A DNA stretch of 64,000 bases from JBEKTW01 sp049515655. Its GTDB lineage: Bacteria > Bacteroidota > Ignavibacteria > UBA10030 > SZUA-254. Position 1 is the stretch's first letter. Each line of letters opens with the position of its first letter. The stretch covers positions 1 through 64,000 of the forward strand of contig JBEKTW010000018.1 of assembly GCA_049515655.1 (NCBI GenBank), written 5' to 3'. The notes under the pieces are model-generated. The model was not told where the DNA came from and did no database searches. It saw only the letters and a program-made list of their open reading frames with translations. This document shows positions 7,138-15,209 of this stretch, one piece after another. Both the position numbers and the translations under genes were made by a program.

Positions 7138-8229
7138 ATGTTCATGGAATTTGTTATTGTCGCGCTCCTTCTCCTCGTCGCAGTTCTTGTTTTCGTGCTC
7201 CTTCGCCGGCAATCCCCGGGGCAGTCTCAGGACCAATCGCAATCCAATTTCCTGATGCAGCAGCAGGTTGAATCTTTGCGAACGGACCTTCGCTCAAGCC
7301 TGCAAAATATTACCGAAGCCGTTAATCAACAGCTCATTTCCGTGACGCAGCAGATTCAATCGCAAACGAACAATGTCGGAAGCCGGTTGGATAGCGCCGC
7401 GCGTGTTATCGGTGATGTCCAGAAGAACCTTGGCGAGTTAGGAAAAGCAACCCAGGAGATCAAAGAACTGGGGCAGAGCGTCTCTAAGCTCGAAGAACTC
7501 CTTAGCGCGCCTAAATTGCGGGGCGGATTGGGGGAATTCCTGCTTGAAGATTTGTTGAAGCAAGTTCTGCCCGCCGACCACTTTGAGATGCAATATCATT
7601 TTCGCGGCGGCCAGACCGTGGACGCAGTGATTCGCACATCGGACGGGCTCGTTCCGGTCGACTCGAAGTTTCCGCTGGAGAATTTTCGGAGGATGATTAG
7701 TGTCGAGGGAGAGTCGGAGAAGAGACTATCTCAGAAGGCATTTCTCTCCGACGTCAAGAAGCACATCGACGCCATTGCGACAAAGTACATTCTTCCCGAC
7801 GAAGGGACGTTCCCATTCGCTCTCATGTATATCCCGGCGGAAAATATCTATTACGAAGTGATCATCAAGGACGAATCGTTCGCCGGCGTGGGATTGTATG
7901 AGTACGCGATCGAGCGAAAAGTGGTTCCCGTTTCTCCCAACAGCTTTTATGCGTACCTGCAAGTGATCGCGCTCGGGCTGCGTGGACTCCGGATCGAGCA
8001 GAGTGCCCGCGAGATTCTCGACACGCTCGCCCGCCTGCAGGGTGATATCTCGAAAGTGCGGGACGCATTTTCCACGCTCGGTTCTCATCTTGATAACGCC
8101 CGGAAGAAATACGATGAAGCCGACAAGCGACTGTCGAGTTTCGAGGGTCGATTGGAGAATGCCTCGGAAAAAGCGCTCCCGGCGCATCCGGTGGAGCGTG
8201 CGACCGTTCAAGGAACGCTTACAGACTGA
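7138..8229 (+). CDS. rmuC: RmuC family DNA recombination-limiting protein
   Basis: RmuC proteins carry a PD-(D/E)XK-like nuclease core and restrain recombination at inverted repeats. A single N-terminal membrane helix (EFVIVALLLLVAVLVFVLL) is followed by a coiled-coil region (about 35-120) rich in Gln and Ser. The conserved core begins at SKLEELLSAPKLRGGLGEFLLEDLL and includes VDAVIRTSDGLVPVDSKFP and the FALMYIPAENIYYEV strand. The core is complete; the C-terminus is a second coiled coil. Length of 363 aa is at the short end of the family. The ATG at 7144 (MEFVIV) is an equally good start. The hairpin-rich DNA of this window would offer plenty of substrate, but that link is speculative. Confidence 0.9.
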   Translation: MFMEFVIVALLLLVAVLVFVLLRRQSPGQSQDQSQSNFLMQQQVESLRTDLRSSLQNITEAVNQQLISVTQQIQSQTNNVGSRLDSAARVIGDVQKNLGELGKATQEIKELGQSVSKLEELLSAPKLRGGLGEFLLEDLLKQVLPADHFEMQYHFRGGQTVDAVIRTSDGLVPVDSKFPLENFRRMISVEGESEKRLSQKAFLSDVKKHIDAIATKYILPDEGTFPFALMYIPAENIYYEVIIKDESFAGVGLYEYAIERKVVPVSPNSFYAYLQVIALGLRGLRIEQSAREILDTLARLQGDISKVRDAFSTLGSHLDNARKKYDEADKRLSSFEGRLENASEKALPAHPVERATVQGTLTD

Positions 8230-8262
8230 ATTAGTTCGGATCATTCACACGGAGATCATGTC

Positions 8263-8883
8263 ATGTACCTGAAAATTCATCCCGAGAATCCTCAGGGTAG
8301 GCACATCAGCCAAGCAGCAAAGATTCTTCGTGAAGGAGGTATTATCGTTTATCCAACCGATACGGTATATGGAATCGGCTGCAGCATTCTTAATAACGAA
8401 GCCATTGAGCGTATATACCGTTTAAAAGGACAGGACCGTCTGAAGCCGTTCAGTTTCATTTGTTCGGACCTCAGCCACATCAGTGAATATGCCAAGGTCT
8501 CCAACCCAGCTTTTCGTTTCATGAAGCATCTCATCCCGGGACCGTACACGTTCATATTGCCTGCGAGCCGCCTGAAACAACTTCCCAAGAGCATCATCAG
8601 TAAACGAAGGAATGTCGGCATACGCGTCCCGGATAACAAGATCTCGCTGGCTTTGATAAAGGAGCTCGGCCATCCGATCCTCAGCGCCAGCGCCACAAAC
8701 GGGAGCGGGGAGATCATCAATGACCCTCAGCTCATCAAACAGAAATATGAAAAGAGCGTCGACCTCATTCTTGACGGCGGGATGAGCTCGCTCGAGCTCT
8801 CTACCGTCATCGATCTGACTGATGAAAAACCGGTGATTGTCCGCGAAGGCGCCGGGGATATCAGCACGCTCGTCGCGGACTAA
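8263..8883 (+). CDS. tsaC: L-threonylcarbamoyladenylate synthase (TsaC/Sua5/YrdC family)
   Basis: The enzyme makes threonylcarbamoyl-AMP from threonine, bicarbonate and ATP for t6A37 modification of ANN-decoding tRNAs. The YrdC fold is evident: GGIIVYPTDTVYGIGC at about residues 29-44, KGQDRLKPFSFIC, PGPYTFILPAS, GIRVPDN and the substrate pocket SASATNGSGE. At 206 aa it is the single-domain form, without the C-terminal Sua5 extension. It follows rmuC by 33 bp and precedes a 62-aa gene by 18 bp, so the three are likely cotranscribed. Confidence 0.92.
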   Translation: MYLKIHPENPQGRHISQAAKILREGGIIVYPTDTVYGIGCSILNNEAIERIYRLKGQDRLKPFSFICSDLSHISEYAKVSNPAFRFMKHLIPGPYTFILPASRLKQLPKSIISKRRNVGIRVPDNKISLALIKELGHPILSASATNGSGEIINDPQLIKQKYEKSVDLILDGGMSSLELSTVIDLTDEKPVIVREGAGDISTLVAD

Positions 8884-8901
8884 ACAGGAAGGACAAGCGA
8901 C

Positions 8902-9090
8902 ATGACTCGTATAGAACAGCGTAAAATGGTGGAAACATTGATGGACTACGTCCACAAAATGCAGGGCATGGATATGGATGATTTTGAAATGCTGCGGAAA
9001 CGCGACCGTGACGACGAAGACCTTGACACGCTCTCCCGCCGACGCTTAACCGAACTGTTCGTCAAGTATGTTCCCGCACGATTTCGATAG
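8902..9090 (+). CDS. Small conserved-looking acidic/basic protein, function unknown
   Basis: A 62-aa product that begins MTRIEQRKMVETLMDYVHKM and continues with a highly charged helix (LRKRDRDDEDLDTLSRRRL) before a basic tail ending PARFR. An AGGAAGG at 8886-8892 at normal distance supports translation. It has no signal peptide, membrane span or Cys. It lies between tsaC and the AddB-like gene with tight spacing (18 and 26 bp), as expected of a genuine operon member. I do not recognise the family. A small helical adaptor is the most that can be said. Confidence 0.65.
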   Translation: MTRIEQRKMVETLMDYVHKMQGMDMDDFEMLRKRDRDDEDLDTLSRRRLTELFVKYVPARFR

Positions 9091-9116
9091 AGCTGCGCCG
9101 GAGGCAGTGATTCAGC

Positions 9117-12100
9117 ATGTCTATCCTTCTCAAGAAGAACTTTCCCGCATCGATCGTCCGCGTTGAAGACGAAATCCACAAACGCCTGAGGAATCGGGAG
9201 CAGGATTCATTCATCTACATCGTTCCCACAAAACGAAAACTCAGGGATTTGCAGCGCGCGTTTCTCAGGGTTGTTCCGGAAGGGACGGCGCCGGTTTTTT
9301 CCCTCTTTACCCTTGAAACACTCGCGGCACGGATTCACGAACTTCTTTGCCACCCGAAACTGACCCTCTCCGGACCGACGCAATCGGTGCTCATGCACCA
9401 GGCAATTGATAGTGTGGGTGAAACACTCCAATACTTCCGCTTCCGCGGAAAACAACGGTGGATGCCCAAAGGCACATTCGAAAAAATCGTCGATGTCGTA
9501 AATATGTTGAAGGAAAAGGGGGTGTATCCGGTCGCACTGTATGCCGAAGTGGAGGCAGCCGATGTCGATGAGAAGCCCAAACTCCGGGATATTCTCTCCA
9601 TTTACGAGGAATACGAAGAACGGCTCGGAGAAGACTTCATCGATGTGGCGGGAATCTTCAAGGAAGTCAATGGGCGGTGGGGGAACGAAATGGTTGCAGA
9701 ACTATTCAAGGAGGGTTTTCCGGAGGTCGATGCCGTGTTCGTTTCCGGTTTTGATGAATTCTCCGACCCCGAGTTGACGATGCTGAACAATATTTCGGAG
9801 CTCAAGGGGATCGGTTCGGTCATAGAATTTGATTATGACCCCGGCAACGATGAACTATTCGGTCACTTGAAAGAAAACTATCAAAAATTCCTCGAGATAG
9901 GGTTCCGGACCGTCGGTCCTCGTGGTGCCCCCGAGCGAACATTCAAGGGCGTCATCACGCAACGTCTTTTCCAATCCTCGAATTCCGATGCCCGGGATTC
10001 GTGGAAGGACGAAATCACGATTCTTGAGGCCACCGACCGGCGAGATGAAGTTGAGATGATCGCGAAGATCATCAAACGACTGGCGCATGAACGGCCGGAC
10101 CTCGACCTGAGCAAGGTGTGCGTGGCGCTCTACCAGCCGCAGAGGTACACTGCGCTTATCCGGGAAGCGTTCGATCGGTACGGTATTCCCGCAAACATCA
10201 CCGACCGCTTCGCGCTCGACCAATCGCCGCTGGTTATTTCACTCCTCGCCCTGCTGGAGGTCCGCCATAGGGACTTTCAACTGCGGGATGTAACGCGCGC
10301 ATTGTCGAGCCCGTATTTCCTGTATGCGGATGGTTCAGAAGTTCTTGACCCCGGGAATTTGTACGAGACTGCGGCGCGACTCAAAATCTCCGGAGGTTAT
10401 TCGGCGTGGATGAAGAGGATCGACCAGCGTTTGCAGTATATTGCCGATCAGTTGTCAAAGGTTGACGATGAGATCGAGGATCTCGGCTTCCGGCGGGAGG
10501 GAAATGAGCTGCGGAAAGCACATAACGATTTGAAGTATCTTTCCCGTCTTCTGCATCGACTTCATGATGCGATGACGCCGGAGGAGTTCAAGAATCATGT
10601 GGTTTCACTCATGAGAGACCTTCGAGTCGCTGAACGTCTTCTGAACGTCCGCTCGGCTGAAGTCGGCGACGACCAGCTGGAGAAGGACACGCGCGCCTAT
10701 CAGAAGCTTCTGAGCTTTCTTGATGATTTTCTCTCGATCCTTCGCCTTCAGGGGATTGCCGGACACAGGGAGCCGCTGGCATTTTATGTTGACCAGATGC
10801 GCACCTCCCTGACGCAAGTGCGCTACAACATCCGGCAGCGATACGGCTGCGGTGTGCTGGTAACGTCGCTCGAGGAGACCCGTGGACTGCAATTCGACGT
10901 GATGATGATTGCCGGATTGGTCGACGGTGAATTCCCTCCGGTCTACCAGCCGGAGATTTTCTTCAGCTCCGCGAGGAGGGAACGGATGGAACGCTACCAC
11001 CTGACCGAGCATCGCTATCTGTTTTATCAGGCGATGACGAATTTCGCGCGGCATTTGTATCTCACGTATCCGAGAAAAGACGGAGAAATTGAGTTGGTCC
11101 CGTCATCGTTTCTTGACGCACTGCGGAAAGTCGTTGCCATCGAAGACGGGCGCGGCCACATGTCGGAAGAATTAGCGAAAACGGTGTACTCTGTGGATGA
11201 ATTTCTCCTGCGGTACGGGAAATCCGCCGCAACGGACACCGGCGTTCGCCGCTGGCTGGAAGACGAACGGGTGAACGGAGCACTGCGGGAGGTGCTTGAA
11301 CACCTCAATCATACGACAGAAGTTGAAAAAGACCGGACAACGGTGAGACAGATGCCGGAGTATGAAGGGAATATTTTCGGTCAGCTGAGTCCCCAGGCCC
11401 AGGAGGAGCTTGCGAAACTTCGGAACGCTGTCTTTTCCGTGACGCAGCTCGAATCCTACGGCCGCTGCCCCTTCCAGTATTTCGCCGACAGGGTGCTGCG
11501 TCTGAAGGTCGTCAGCGAGCTTGAAGGGGGACTGACTCCGCTGGAGCGTGGGGGCGCTCTGCACGAGATTTTGTTCGAGTTCTTCATCAAACGGAGAGAG
11601 CGCGGTCTTCAGCCGCTTTTTACCGCCTCCGACGATGAATTTCAGCAGGCGGCGGTAGAACTCCTTTCACTGGCAAAGAGAAAAATCGATGAATTCAATA
11701 TCTCCGACATTTATTGGGAGGTTGACAAAGAATCTCTGCTGGGCACGGCCGGGCGAAAGGGTATACTGCATGAATTTCTCGAGCTCGAACGAAAGCGTAA
11801 ACTTGATGTCGGCCCGGCGTTTTTCGAATTGGCGTTCGGCCCGAAGATCGCTTCGCGAAAACAAACCGATCCGAGCGTAACGTATTCACAACCCGTTGCC
11901 GTCGGCGACGCCAGGATCCGCGGGAAAATCGACCGGGTTGATACGGGGAAGAGCTTCTTCACCATCATCGATTACAAGACGGGGACGACGGTCGCCCGTC
12001 GGAAGGATATCGAACTGGGCATGAGCCTGCAATTGCCCGTGTATCTCTACGCCGTGGAAAAAATACTGGGTGAGAAACTTGAGAGCGATATAAAGGGGGT

Positions 12101-12401
12101 TGCCGGCATCTATTACACGCTCACGCCACCCGTCAAGGAACAGATTGGGCTAGGCAGCGAAGAACATTCCGGCAAAGCGTTCCTCGCCAACCGCAGCAGA
12201 CAGCTTGTACAAAACGATGATGATCTGAAGGCAATCATCGACCGGGCGATTCAGTTTGTCAATCAGTATGTCAGGAGTATTTCGCAGGGAAAATTTCCCA
12301 TTGAGCCGAAGATGGCCGACAGGGTGTGTTCCTATTGCGACTTCCGAACGGTCTGCCGAATCCAGACCAGAATATCATTGGAGGCCTCGGTCCAGTCTTG
12401 A
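9117..12401 (+). CDS. addB: AddB-like PD-(D/E)XK exonuclease with Fe-S staple
   Basis: A 1094-aa cytoplasmic protein resembling the AddB subunit of AddAB-type helicase-nucleases, which process double-strand breaks. The C-terminal nuclease domain shows the RecB-nuclease entry motif SYGRCPFQYF and the catalytic IIDYKTGT (Asp952, Lys954). Cysteines at 784, 1071, 1074 and 1080 reproduce the AddB 4Fe-4S spacing C-x2-C-x5-C plus a distant upstream Cys. The helicase-like middle contains TSLEETRGLQFDVMMIAGL, like motif V of UvrD folds. The N-terminus (IYIVPTKRKLRDLQ) has no visible Walker A loop, so the ATPase half is probably inactive, which is common in AddB-like proteins of this phylum. No addA is adjacent. 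A GGAGG at 9100-9104 supports the ATG. Confidence 0.82.
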   Translation: MSILLKKNFPASIVRVEDEIHKRLRNREQDSFIYIVPTKRKLRDLQRAFLRVVPEGTAPVFSLFTLETLAARIHELLCHPKLTLSGPTQSVLMHQAIDSVGETLQYFRFRGKQRWMPKGTFEKIVDVVNMLKEKGVYPVALYAEVEAADVDEKPKLRDILSIYEEYEERLGEDFIDVAGIFKEVNGRWGNEMVAELFKEGFPEVDAVFVSGFDEFSDPELTMLNNISELKGIGSVIEFDYDPGNDELFGHLKENYQKFLEIGFRTVGPRGAPERTFKGVITQRLFQSSNSDARDSWKDEITILEATDRRDEVEMIAKIIKRLAHERPDLDLSKVCVALYQPQRYTALIREAFDRYGIPANITDRFALDQSPLVISLLALLEVRHRDFQLRDVTRALSSPYFLYADGSEVLDPGNLYETAARLKISGGYSAWMKRIDQRLQYIADQLSKVDDEIEDLGFRREGNELRKAHNDLKYLSRLLHRLHDAMTPEEFKNHVVSLMRDLRVAERLLNVRSAEVGDDQLEKDTRAYQKLLSFLDDFLSILRLQGIAGHREPLAFYVDQMRTSLTQVRYNIRQRYGCGVLVTSLEETRGLQFDVMMIAGLVDGEFPPVYQPEIFFSSARRERMERYHLTEHRYLFYQAMTNFARHLYLTYPRKDGEIELVPSSFLDALRKVVAIEDGRGHMSEELAKTVYSVDEFLLRYGKSAATDTGVRRWLEDERVNGALREVLEHLNHTTEVEKDRTTVRQMPEYEGNIFGQLSPQAQEELAKLRNAVFSVTQLESYGRCPFQYFADRVLRLKVVSELEGGLTPLERGGALHEILFEFFIKRRERGLQPLFTASDDEFQQAAVELLSLAKRKIDEFNISDIYWEVDKESLLGTAGRKGILHEFLELERKRKLDVGPAFFELAFGPKIASRKQTDPSVTYSQPVAVGDARIRGKIDRVDTGKSFFTIIDYKTGTTVARRKDIELGMSLQLPVYLYAVEKILGEKLESDIKGVAGIYYTLTPPVKEQIGLGSEEHSGKAFLANRSRQLVQNDDDLKAIIDRAIQFVNQYVRSISQGKFPIEPKMADRVCSYCDFRTVCRIQTRISLEASVQS

Positions 12402-12541
12402 CCCCGACGAGAGTTAAGAAGCTTGATGCCCGCGAATTATCCGTCGAATGGGATGACGGCCACAGGACGGGTCTATACACATTTGATTATTTGCGGGAAA
12501 TTTGCGAATGTGAGGAGTGCGAGAAAACGACCACGGGATGA
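12398..12541 (+). CDS. Short DUF971 / GBBH-like N-domain protein
   Basis: The frame encodes about 47 residues from a TTG that overlaps the preceding stop (TTGA at 12398-12401), beginning LTPTRVKKLDARELSVEWDD. The pattern VEWDDGHRTGLYTFDYLRE followed by CECEECE matches the DUF971 (gamma-butyrobetaine hydroxylase N-terminal-like) fold. The family is usually 85-110 aa with a repeated W-x-D-G unit, so this copy looks short or truncated. It is followed immediately by non-coding tandem repeats. An in-frame ATG at 12326 exists but lies deep inside the AddB-like gene. Confidence 0.55.
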   Translation: MTPTRVKKLDARELSVEWDDGHRTGLYTFDYLREICECEECEKTTTG

Positions 12542-12592
12542 ACAGCCAGCACTTCGTTGGCAGGTTGTCATTTTCGGCCAATGCTGCTCACA

Positions 12593-12656
12593 ATTAACCA
12601 ATTAACCAGTCAACCAGTTAACCAATTAACCAGTTAACCAATTAACCAGTTAACCA
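12593..12656. repeat. Eight tandem copies of the octamer RTTAACCA
   Basis: Eight uninterrupted 8-bp units read ATTAACCA or GTTAACCA (one variant GTCAACCA), with A and G at the first base largely alternating. Another copy, GTTAACCA, occurs alone near 13245 upstream of pfkA. GTTAAC is self-complementary, so each unit could be a small protein-binding palindrome. The array separates the DUF971 gene from the CBS gene. Confidence 0.85.
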
Positions 12657-12679
12657 ACAACAGGTCTCTCGACGGTTAT

Positions 12680-13210
12680 ATGCCGGAAGACCATTTGGAC
12701 GAAGAATTCAGTATCATGTACAAGGAATCGGAAAGGGTGAAAATGTTGGATTCAAATACGTTTCGCTTGCCCCTCAAGAGCTTGAAAGTCCCTAGGGCTG
12801 TGACGCTCGAGGCGGGGAGTTCGCTTCAGGATGCGCTGACCCTCATGCAGCTGAAGCAATTTGGATGCGTGCTTATAACAAAGGAGGACAAGCTTGCGGG
12901 CATTTTGACAGAGCGTGACATTATGGCGAAGGCTCTCGGTGAAAACGTGCACTTCGGGGAAATTCTGGTCGATGATATCATGACGCCAAATCCGGAATCG
13001 TTCCAGCCCAATGACAGTATCGCGTTCGCGATGAACGTGATGTCCGTCGGCGGGTACCGTCATGTGCCCATCGTTGACGAGCACAATATTCCGCTGGCGA
13101 TCATCTCCGTGAAAGATGTTATCAACTTTATCGTCGAACATTTTCCCGAAGAATTGTTGAACCTCCCTCCCAAACCCACCCGGCGGACGCGGACGCAAGA
13201 CGGAGGGTAG
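12680..13210 (+). CDS. Tandem CBS-domain protein
   Basis: A 176-aa stand-alone pair of CBS domains, which bind adenosyl ligands (AMP, ATP, SAM) and act as energy or redox sensors. The first motif runs from VTLEAGSSLQDALTLM to GILTERDIMAKAL; the second from VDDIMTPNPESFQPNDS to PIVDEHNIPLAIISVKDV. The first 30 residues are less conserved, so later ATGs at 12716 or 12743 (MLDSNTFRL) are possible starts. A short basic tail, PPKPTRRTRTQ, follows. It precedes pfkA by 61 bp; a regulatory tie to glycolysis is possible but not shown. Confidence 0.85.
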   Translation: MPEDHLDEEFSIMYKESERVKMLDSNTFRLPLKSLKVPRAVTLEAGSSLQDALTLMQLKQFGCVLITKEDKLAGILTERDIMAKALGENVHFGEILVDDIMTPNPESFQPNDSIAFAMNVMSVGGYRHVPIVDEHNIPLAIISVKDVINFIVEHFPEELLNLPPKPTRRTRTQDGG

Positions 13211-13271
13211 GAGCAATTTGCTCGCCAGTGCTGCATCAACATTCAGTTAACCAATAAAGAAACGAAAACAT

Positions 13272-14363
13272 ATGAGTGCACCTCTTAAGAGAATAGGTAT
13301 TCTTACGGGCGGCGGTGATTGCCCGGGACTTAACGCGGTCATCCGGAGCATCGCTAAGCCCGCGATGAGTTATTTCAATGCAAAGGTCATAGGTATTCTC
13401 GACGGCTTTGAGGGCCTGGTGGAAGGGCATATGCGTGAGCTGACCAAATTGGATGTTTCGGGAATCGTCAACCTCGGAGGTACGATTCTGGGAACGTCCA
13501 ACAAGGGCGACCCATTCCGGTATCCGATTGAGGGACCGAAGGGAATCACTGTCACCGACTGCTCCGACGCCGCCATCGGTCACTTTCAAGGCTGGGGACT
13601 CGACGTTCTCTTTGCCATCGGCGGTGATGGAACGATGAATATCGGGCACAGGTTTTCAAAGATGGGAATGAATGTTATCGGCGTTCCCAAGACGATCGAT
13701 AACGACCTTGAAGCGACCGATGTCACGTTCGGTTACGATTCTGCTGTCGCCGTCGCGACGGAGGCGATTGACCGTTTGCAGACGACGGCCTCGTCTCATC
13801 ATCGTGTCATGGTCGTCGAGGTGATGGGACGTTATGCCGGTTGGATCGCCCTTGGCGCGGGACTGGCCGGTGGCGCCGATATTATTATCATCCCTGAAAT
13901 CCCATTCAAGTGGAGTTCGATTTTTGAATGTGTGCTCAAGCGCAGCAAAGGCGCCCGCTTCAGCATTATCTGTGTCGCTGAAGGTGCGAAACCGGAAGGC
14001 GGGGAGTTGACCGTGAAGGAGAAGGATGCGAAACGAACCGACCCTTTGCGCCTCGGTGGAATCGGAGACATGATTGCCCGCCGTGTGTATGATGAAACCG
14101 GGCTCGAAACGCGGGTGACAGTCCTCGGCCATCTTCAGCGCGGCGGTAGCCCGACGGCCTATGACCGCATGCTGGCGACCCGATTTGGAGCGCTTGCCCT
14201 GGAAGCCGCTTCCCATGGACAGTTTGGCTGCATGGTCAGCCTTCGCGGACGAGATGTGGTCACCGTGCGCCTGGAAGACGCCATCAAACGCCAGCGGCTT
14301 GTTCCGCTTGATTCACAGTTGATTCTCGCGGCGCGCGCGGTCGGCACGAGTTTTGGAGACTAG
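13272..14363 (+). CDS. pfkA: 6-phosphofructokinase
   Basis: The enzyme phosphorylates fructose 6-phosphate in glycolysis. The 363-aa protein has the A-clade PFK motifs GILTGGGDCPGLNAVIRS, FAIGGDGTMNIG, GVPKTIDNDL and MGRYAGWIAL, plus the allosteric/dimer region LGHLQRGGSPTAYDR. The phosphoryl-donor residues are mixed: GGDG has the Gly typical of ATP enzymes, while PKTIDND carries the Lys typical of PPi-dependent and 'group III' enzymes (E. coli has PGTIDND). Donor use (ATP or PPi) therefore cannot be read from sequence alone. It stands alone between the CBS gene and a palindromic 3' element. Confidence 0.93.
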   Translation: MSAPLKRIGILTGGGDCPGLNAVIRSIAKPAMSYFNAKVIGILDGFEGLVEGHMRELTKLDVSGIVNLGGTILGTSNKGDPFRYPIEGPKGITVTDCSDAAIGHFQGWGLDVLFAIGGDGTMNIGHRFSKMGMNVIGVPKTIDNDLEATDVTFGYDSAVAVATEAIDRLQTTASSHHRVMVVEVMGRYAGWIALGAGLAGGADIIIIPEIPFKWSSIFECVLKRSKGARFSIICVAEGAKPEGGELTVKEKDAKRTDPLRLGGIGDMIARRVYDETGLETRVTVLGHLQRGGSPTAYDRMLATRFGALALEAASHGQFGCMVSLRGRDVVTVRLEDAIKRQRLVPLDSQLILAARAVGTSFGD

Positions 14364-14439
14364 TGCCGTTCCAACAAAATCATGGTGCGTCAGAAATCCG
14401 TTGTTTCAGGTTGGAACGAGTCCCGCTCCGTGAGCGGGA
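14361..14439. repeat. Palindromic 3' element directly at the pfkA stop
   Basis: CGTTCCAAC at 14367-14375 and GTTGGAACG at 14410-14418 are perfect 9-bp inverted repeats around a spacer with ATGGTGCGTCAGAAATCC. A second hairpin TCCCGCT/AGCGGGA follows at 14421-14439. A diverged copy begins at the stop of the gene ending at 37155. Confidence 0.7.
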
Positions 14440-14540
14440 TGCCCCTTTATGTGTGAACATTAAGTTGTAGGGGCACTAGATAAAATCGAACGGCGGATCG
14501 TCATTCCTCCGCCTATTATCTAACGAATGAAAAACTGGCG

Positions 14541-15149
14541 GTGAGCCGAGCTCGTCACTCTCATCAGACCGGTGCCATTGAGCCTGAGTTGTTGCTGGCC
14601 GCGTACGCTTCCGGTTTTTTCCCGATGGCGGATTCACGCAACGGAGAGATTCGATGGTATTCGCCCGACCCCCGCGCGATTATTCCCCTTGACACCTTCC
14701 GGATCTCCAGGAGCCTCCGCCAAACCCTAAAGAAAAATCTCTTTCTCATTCGATGGAATACTTCTTTCGAGGAGGTCATGCGAAGTTGCGCTGAACGGGA
14801 GGATACGTGGATATCCGAAGAGATCATCGAGAGCTATCTCGGACTCCATCGTCTGGGTTGTGCGCACAGCGTTGAATCCTGGAGGGAAGGAAGGCTTTCC
14901 GGCGGATTGTACGGCGTGGCGCTTGGGGGAGCATTCTTCGGTGAGTCGATGTTCAGCCGTGAGCGGGACGCTTCCAAGGTTGCGCTGGTTTGTCTCGTCG
15001 AACGCCTCAGAGAGAATGGCTTTGATCTTCTCGATACCCAGTTCCTCACGCCTCATCTGGCCAGATTCGGTACGGTCGAGATTTCGCGGAAGAAGTATCT
15101 CGCTCTGCTGAAGAAGGCCGTCATGAAGCGACCGAAGACCCTCGATTGA
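14541..15149 (+). CDS. aat: Leucyl/phenylalanyl-tRNA--protein transferase
   Basis: Aat adds Leu or Phe from charged tRNA to proteins with N-terminal Arg or Lys, creating N-degrons for ClpS-ClpAP. Motifs are LLLAAYASGFFPMAD, IRWYSPDPRAIIPL, CAHSVESW, GGLYGVALGGAFFGESMFS and LLDTQFLTPHLARFG, which together cover the GNAT-like catalytic domain. At 202 aa it lacks some of the N-terminal part of the E. coli enzyme, as in many non-proteobacteria. The start is a GTG at 14541, since no in-frame ATG is available upstream. Its stop codon lies inside the -35 box of the next gene. Confidence 0.93.
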   Translation: MSRARHSHQTGAIEPELLLAAYASGFFPMADSRNGEIRWYSPDPRAIIPLDTFRISRSLRQTLKKNLFLIRWNTSFEEVMRSCAEREDTWISEEIIESYLGLHRLGCAHSVESWREGRLSGGLYGVALGGAFFGESMFSRERDASKVALVCLVERLRENGFDLLDTQFLTPHLARFGTVEISRKKYLALLKKAVMKRPKTLD

Positions 15150-15174
15150 CAACGATGTCGAACTTTCCTATATT
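15146..15174 (+). promoter_or_regulatory. Near-consensus sigma70-like promoter of the amidohydrolase gene
   Basis: TTGACA at 15146-15151 (overlapping the aat stop) and TATATT at 15169-15174 are 17 bp apart. The predicted leader is about 29 nt and contains GAGGAG before the ATG at 15210. Confidence 0.7.
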
Positions 15175-15209
15175 CCGGCTTTATCAAACAACACAATGAG
15201 GAGTTAAGT

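Noticed and set aside
12593..12656. Possible CRISPR array (regular short repeats)
   Set aside because: Units are 8 bp and directly abut without spacers; no cas genes lie nearby.
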